Source: Pleurotus ostreatus/Saccharomyces cerevisiae fusant
Lineage: Eukaryota; Opisthokonta
Direction: 5' to 3'
Length of the DNA stretch: 11,089 nt
Assembly (NCBI GenBank): GCA_024196135.1
Contig: JAMQCK010001178.1
Span: 1 to 11,089, forward strand
Part shown: in pieces, positions 7,302-11,089 of the stretch
Position numbering within the stretch: position 1 is the stretch's first letter
Layout of the letters: each line of letters starts with the position of its first letter
The notes under the pieces: model-generated
What the model was told of the DNA's origin: nothing
The model's input: only the letters and a program-made list of their open reading frames with translations
Databases searched by the model: none
Position numbers and translations under genes: made by a program

Positions 7302-8247
7302 GTTAGCCGTCCTAGGGCGCATCAGCAACGCGCGCTTGCGCGCGTTGTCCTTCATTGACGTTAGCCGCACCAGGGCGCATCACCCTCATCCCGCGTTAGC
7401 CACAGGGCGCGCCGCAGTCACCGATGTTAGCCGTCCTAGGGCGCATCGTCATCATCCCGCGTTAGCCTCACGGCGCGCTGCAGTCATCGATGTTAGCCAT
7501 CCCAGGGCGCATCAACAACGCGCATCAGCGCGCGTTGTCGTTCACCGATGTTAGCCACTCCAGGGCGCATCACCTCCATCCCGCGTTAGCCACAGGGCGC
7601 GCCGCAGTCACCGATGTTAGCCGTCCTAGGGCGCATCGTCATCATCCCGCGTTAGCCTCACGGCGCGCTGCAGTCATCGATGTTAGCCATCCCAGGGCGC
7701 ATCAACAACGCGCATCAGCGCGCGTTGTCGTTCACCGATGTTAGCCACTCCAGGGCGCATCACCTCCATCCCGCGTTAGCCACAGGGCGCGCCGCAGTCA
7801 CCGATGTTAGCCGTCCTAGGGCGCATCGTCATCATCCCGCGTTAGCCTCACGGCGCGCTGCAGTCATCGATGTTAGCCATCCCAGGGCGCATCAACAACG
7901 CGCATCAGCGCGCGTTGTCGTTCACCGATGTTAGCCACTCCAGGGCGCATCACCTCCATCCCGCGTTAGCCACAGGGCGCGCCGCAGTCACCGATGTTAG
8001 CCGTCCTAGGGCGCATCGTCATCATCCCGCGTTAGCCTCACGGCGCGCTGCAGTCATCGATGTTAGCCATCCCAGGGCGCATCAACAACGCGCACCAGTG
8101 CGCGTTGTCCTTCATTGATGTTAGCCGAACCAGGGCGCATCACCCCCATCCCGCGCTAGTAATACGGCGCGCCCCGGTCATTGATGTTAGCCGCCGCGGG
8201 GCGCATCTACCACCGCGGAAGTCGTCAGACGCACATTCATCGCAGGG
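7302..8247 (+). repeat. Tandem array, block B: five copies of a 190 bp, five-monomer unit
   Basis: Units start at 7302, 7492, 7682, 7872 and 8062. Each holds five GTTAGC-box monomers spaced 58, 35, 31, 35 and 31 bases (sum 190), each followed by GGGCGCA or GGCGCGC. Copies 2 to 4 are identical to each other, and identity extends from about 7388 to 8093. The first part of copy 1 and most of copy 5 carry substitutions. Because 190 is not a multiple of three, the 84-codon open frame in each unit shifts frame at every copy, which argues against a repeat protein. A hairpin lies in the long first monomer of each unit. Function unknown; satellite or minisatellite DNA is the conservative reading. Confidence 0.95.
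7515..7538. repeat. Hairpin in each 190 bp unit (representative copy 2)
   Basis: ACAACGCGC (7515-7523) and GCGCGTTGT (7530-7538) pair perfectly around a six-base loop. The same hairpin is at 7705-7728 and 7895-7918. Diverged forms with 10 bp stems are at 7326-7347 (two-base loop) and 8085-8108 (four-base loop). Confidence 0.8.
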
Positions 8248-8622
8248 GTTAGCTTCAGGGCCGCACCCCTTGCCCGTCCTCAATCTCAGCCGCGAGTGCA
8301 CCCCGCCGTCCCATCAGGCTCTGCCTGCTGTCCATGATGACTCGATTCGAGCGCACTCACCATTCCCATGTTTGACTTCGGGGTGCTGCCCGCACACGTG
8401 CCCCGCCGCTTCAACGCCATCCTGCATCTGCATTCATCCCGCGCGACCTTGGCTCTCGAGCACCCGCATCCTCAGCGCCACGCGCACCCGCACCTCGTGG
8501 CGGTTTCGCAGGGCACCACGTTCCCCCTTCCTGACCTTCCTTTCCTTTCCCCACCCCTCTTCTTCTCATCCCCAACTAGCACATCAGTGCTCTCTGTCCT
8601 CTGTCCTCTCATATCCACACTA
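8248..8622 (+). other. Array tail and pyrimidine-rich stretch, no supported gene
   Basis: A last recognisable GTTAGC box sits at 8248, followed by sequence with scattered GCGC but no clear period. The plus strand is strongly pyrimidine-rich near 8515-8600. Frames here give Pro-, His- and Ser-rich products without a pattern, which I do not call. Confidence 0.4.
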
Positions 8623-8796
8623 ATGCTGAAGGACCTGCTTGATACTGCCCTGCCCGAGCTTGGGTTTCTCGAGACGGTGGACATCTTCATCTTCAGGGTG
8701 TCGGCCGCAAGGTACGCCCTTCCAGCATTGGCGCGACGGCGAGCCCTTCACAACGTTAGCTCTCGCGAGCTCTTATCGCTTTCTCACGAATGTTAG
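8623..8796 (+). CDS. Coding-like ORF of 57 residues within the decayed array, unidentified
   Basis: The ATG at 8623 opens MLKDLLDTALPELGFLETVD and continues IFIFRV, with GC-ending codons that differ from the surrounding pyrimidine-rich DNA. A donor-like GTACGC lies at about 8711, so the first 30 residues could be a first exon. Unspliced, the frame ends at 8794-8796, where the stop TAG is supplied by a GTTAGC repeat box, and the previous residues also cross a repeat box (GTTAGC at about 8755). The 3' half is therefore probably repeat DNA rather than gene. No family recognised; it may be a gene piece stranded among repeats, or chance. Confidence 0.22.
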   Translation: MLKDLLDTALPELGFLETVDIFIFRVSAARYALPALARRRALHNVSSRELLSLSHEC

Positions 8797-9181
8797 CCAC
8801 ACCAGCAGGGCGCCTCAGTGCGCATTCCCCCTTCTCTTCCATTAACCGCCCAAGTGGCCTTTCGTCAACGCGTTAACTTTGTATTACGCGCCCATCCATC
8901 GATGTAGCCTCCCGAGCGGGGCGCATTGTCCATTATCACGTCAGCCCCCTGTGAACGCGCGATTTCCGTGCACGCCGTTCACCCTTCGATTGACCCATGC
9001 TCTATTGCTCTCGCCCTGCACATTCCCCTTCCTCCCGCACTTCATCACGGCATTCCAGGAACCCCTCCCTCTCCCGGGCTCCTCACTGGACTTCTGCATC
9101 CCCAAATGCACCCTCCTTTACCTTTGTCGCGGCACATACCCTCGCATATCCTCATCAACGGCTGACAGTGCCTCCATGTTG
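8797..9181 (+). other. Pyrimidine-rich stretch with last decayed repeat monomers
   Basis: Weak monomers can be traced at 8791 (GTTAGC, then GGGCGC) and about 8902 (GATGTAGCC, then GGGGCGC). The rest is C- and T-rich on the plus strand and gives Pro-, Ser- and His-rich frames on it. No gene is supported. Confidence 0.4.
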
Positions 9182-9445
9182 ATTTGACCATGCGGACCCG
9201 TGTTAGGACCGTGCAGCCTACGCTGTTGAGGCCAAGATCGATCCCCTTTACCCCGGATCGGATTAGCTATTCATGCGCGCCCAGAACATCGCAGGAACAA
9301 GGGGGAAAGACAAGGAAAGACGAGGAAAGGATTAGGAAACAGATAAAAGGCAAGAAGGGATCAAGGAGAGGTGCAGGGTCGGCTAGGAAGGAAGAGGATG
9401 GACCTCAGTTCTCAACAGGAGGGCTTATCCATGTTGATATTGAGT
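9182..9445 (+). other. Composition switch and purine tract, doubtful ORF
   Basis: At about 9295 the plus strand turns from pyrimidine- to purine-rich, with AGGAAAG phrases to about 9410. An ATG at 9190 opens 97 codons to a TAA at 9481-9483. The middle of its product is a Lys/Arg/Glu run created by the purine tract, and the remainder shows no domain, so I do not call it a gene. Confidence 0.3.
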
Positions 9446-9491
9446 CTGTCTACTGGATACTTAGCTACAGCCTTATATACTAAGTAGACAG
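9446..9491. repeat. Perfect 9 bp inverted repeat
   Basis: CTGTCTACT at 9446-9454 pairs exactly with AGTAGACAG at 9483-9491, with 28 bases between. On the minus strand a TATATAAG lies in the loop (9472-9479), so it could be part of a minus-strand promoter, but no minus-strand gene follows that I can support. Confidence 0.6.
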
Positions 9492-9800
9492 TGGAATAAG
9501 GAAAGTCCGGAAATGCTAGATAAGGAAAGTGCGGAAATCCGGAATAATCGGAAACTAGGAAAGCACATGGAAACGCGGAAGCGAACCGTAAGTGCGGGGC
9601 AGGAAAGGGATGGTGACATAAGAGTCGTAACGAAGGAGCGGGAAGGATGCGGGAACCGTAAGCGGAATATCGTAAGGACGTGAAGCGCACCGGAAACTCG
9701 GGAAAGCGGAACGAAGCGGAATCCGTAGGATATATAGGAAACTCGGATACGAACCGGAAACTGGAGGAATCAGGAAAAGGTGCGCTGGAAAGGATGTTGC
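9492..9800 (+). repeat. Degenerate GGAA-rich simple repeat
   Basis: I count 23 GGAA tetramers between 9492 and 9790, mostly as CGGAAA, AGGAAAG or CGGAAT spaced roughly 8-20 bases apart. Other phrases recur, such as GAACCGTAAG (twice, about 9584 and 9654). The minus strand is open for 133 codons (9813-9412) as a Phe/Pro/Ser/Arg-rich low-complexity product, which is a by-product of the repeat. Confidence 0.7.
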
Positions 9801-9900
9801 GTGCACGCTGCACGTAACAACCCGCGGGAAAGGCGCCGCTTCTTCATCACTGCGCGAGCTTCCGCGCTCAGGAATGACTCCCTACCCTTTGTCGTAACAT

Positions 9901-10218
9901 ATGTACCCGCCTTCCACGTTCGCCGTGCTCTCCCACATCACCTATTTCTACCCCACGCTGCACTCCCGCGAGCAGCGACCCTCCGCTTCTCTGCCTTTTT
10001 TACTCGTAAGCATTCCTCACCAGGCTCCACTCCCGCATCTCCCTCCATCCCAAGTTCTGCAGCACTATGAGGAATTTCCCTCTCCGACACACCGACTCGC
10101 ACCCGTATCCGCATCGGCCCTCTCGCCGTCTTCCTCCCACCACGACCCCGGTCCGCCCGCGCCTCTTCTGAGCGACGCGTGGGGCGTCGGTTTCGAACGC
10201 TCGGTACCACGTGATTGA
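9901..10218 (+). CDS. Possible small Pro/Ser-rich hypothetical protein, 105 residues
   Basis: The ATG at 9901 starts MYPPSTFAVLSHITYFYPTL with almost all codons C- or G-ending for the first 25 codons, as in the P450 gene. The frame then becomes Pro-, Ser- and His-rich and ends at a TGA at 10216-10218. No signal peptide or domain is clear. A donor-like CTCGTAAGC lies at about 10005, so only the first part may be an exon. Pyrimidine-rich DNA gives Pro/Ser-rich frames by chance, which is the main reason for doubt. Confidence 0.22.
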   Translation: MYPPSTFAVLSHITYFYPTLHSREQRPSASLPFLLVSIPHQAPLPHLPPSQVLQHYEEFPSPTHRLAPVSASALSPSSSHHDPGPPAPLLSDAWGVGFERSVPRD

Positions 10219-10646
10219 CGTGGAAGGCCGGGCGAAGCCGCGCTAGCTCAGCGCGCTCGCCTCCTCGAGTGCCCACTTCCAGATCGCTCCGTCTGGGCCC
10301 CCCAACAATTGCATTCACACCTCCCTACGCCAACGTACATTTTCAGTTCTTTCCCGGCTCTTCTCTTGACCGGCACGATATACGCCGGAGTCCGACTTCA
10401 AAGCTTCACCCCTCCCTCTCACCTCAACTTTGTTACCCCCCCTTCGCAGGGTACCGACTCCCGATCCCCTGGTTTCTACAGTTGCTGGTATAGATACTTC
10501 CTTCCTCAGCTTCTTCAGCAAACCCATCGCGCTCCTACCCCATATCTACGAGGTCAGTCCCTATGAATATAACTACACTACCCAGCCCGGCAGGGCTCCG
10601 TGTTACAACATTTCCAGAGATTACTTGGGCAGCCACTGCTGGGCTT
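10219..10646. other. Stretch without a supported gene
   Basis: Pyrimidine-rich sequence with several overlapping short plus-strand frames. One passage (about 10492-10552, FLSFFSKPIALLPHIYE) followed by GTCAGT and, some 60 bases later, by TTTCCAG could be an exon and a short intron, but no model connects. I see no other feature. Confidence 0.3.
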
Positions 10647-10699
10647 TATAGCTACGTCGTATAACTACGTCTGCCAGGGCTCCTCGCACAAGCCCTGGC
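10647..10699. repeat. Short direct repeat next to a 9 bp inverted repeat
   Basis: TATAGCTACGTC (10647-10658) is followed by TATAACTACGTC (10660-10671), a near-perfect tandem pair of period 13. Immediately after, GCCAGGGCT (10673-10681) pairs perfectly with AGCCCTGGC (10691-10699) around a nine-base loop. Role unknown. Confidence 0.6.
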
Positions 10700-11089
10700 C
10701 TGCTCGGCTATTGCCGTGCTCGTCATCATCTCGGCCGTCGCCGTTGTGCGCTCGCCGCCGCCACCCGCCTCGCGCTCGTCGTTGACCGACGCGCGCCTCC
10801 CGACGCCGCATCACGTGATCCCGCCGCTCGCGCTCCCGACGCGTCGGGCGCATATCCCGCCACTTCCCCGCGATCCCGCCCGGCGCTCGCACCCGTTCCC
10901 ACGCCCCTCTCCGCGTCGTTGCACACCGTCCGTCGCGCCTCGTGTCGCGCTCTCGCTGGGGCTCGAAAGCTCGCGTTCCGGCAAATGCCGAAATCGCGCG
11001 GCGACCGCCCTCGCGCGCCTAGCGTCGGGCCACGCGTCCAGGGCGAATGCCGGGGACGCGCGACGCTCGTCGGGTAGCGCGCGGGGACG
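10665..11089 (+). CDS. Open GC-rich frame with one hydrophobic segment, runs off the right edge
   Basis: The plus frame beginning at 10665 has no stop for 141 codons to the window end. Near its start it encodes LACSAIAVLVIISAVAVV, a plausible membrane segment, then SPPPP and a long Arg/Pro/Ala/Ser-rich tail. There is no ATG in the frame, so an upstream exon would be needed. The DNA here is visibly more GC-rich than elsewhere, and stop codons are rare in such DNA, so an open frame is weak evidence. I cannot assign a family. Confidence 0.2.

Noticed and set aside
7490..8118. Repeated 82-84 residue open frames that could be read as a repeat protein family
   Set aside because: The unit is 190 bp, not a multiple of three, so the frame is broken at every copy and each ORF just overlaps the next. 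They are by-products of the DNA repeat.
6720..8247. CRISPR-like array
   Set aside because: The sequences between the repeated boxes are themselves repeated, spacing varies, no cas genes are present, and the DNA is fungal with spliceosomal introns.
9412..9813. 133-codon minus-strand frame rich in Phe, Pro, Ser and Arg
   Set aside because: It is the reverse translation of the GGAA repeat tract, so its low-complexity composition comes from the DNA repeat.
10244..10255. TAGCTCAGCGCG matches the tRNA A-box consensus
   Set aside because: No B box (GGTTCGA-type) follows at a suitable distance and no cloverleaf can be folded.

Overview
The window looks like nuclear DNA of a filamentous fungus, most likely a basidiomycete. 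The inference rests on one GC-rich gene split by three 52-55 nt GT-AG introns, a TATA-type promoter without any bacterial signals, and a membrane cytochrome P450 of the fungal CYP53 (benzoate 4-monooxygenase) type. No rRNA, tRNA, CRISPR array, bacterial operon or complete transposon was found.

Layout. Positions 1-59 may hold the first codons of a minus-strand gene that runs off the left edge. Positions 60-3430 are mostly non-coding to my eye. Two plus-strand stretches there look partly protein-like (about 463-1080 and 2428-2738), but neither gives a clean gene model. A promoter with TATATAA, an inverted CCAAT box and a GATA site lies at 3440-3559. It leads into the only gene I am sure of, a four-exon CYP53-like P450 (3560-5356, 544 residues) with all the expected motifs. 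It should hydroxylate benzoate or related small aromatics at the endoplasmic reticulum.

From 5357 to 6719 there are two inverted repeats and two short coding-like pieces (minus 5588-5689 and plus 6329-6374), each resembling the start of a gene without a visible continuation. Positions 6720 to about 8250 are a hierarchical tandem-repeat array. It is built from a roughly 30 bp monomer with a GTTAGC box followed by a GCGC core. On the left the monomer is organised into an 89 bp higher-order unit present twice. On the right it forms a 190 bp, five-monomer unit present five times, and the central copies are identical. Each 190 bp unit carries a GC-rich hairpin whose pairing is kept in the diverged edge copies. 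Decayed monomers continue to about 8925.

Beyond the array come a short coding-like ORF (8623-8796), a long pyrimidine-rich stretch, and an abrupt switch to a purine-rich GGAA-repeat tract (about 9295-9790). A possible small Pro/Ser-rich ORF follows (9901-10218). The right end is very GC-rich, with an open frame encoding one hydrophobic segment that runs off the edge. Apart from the P450 no functional pathway can be assembled here. The repeat array is the most unusual item.
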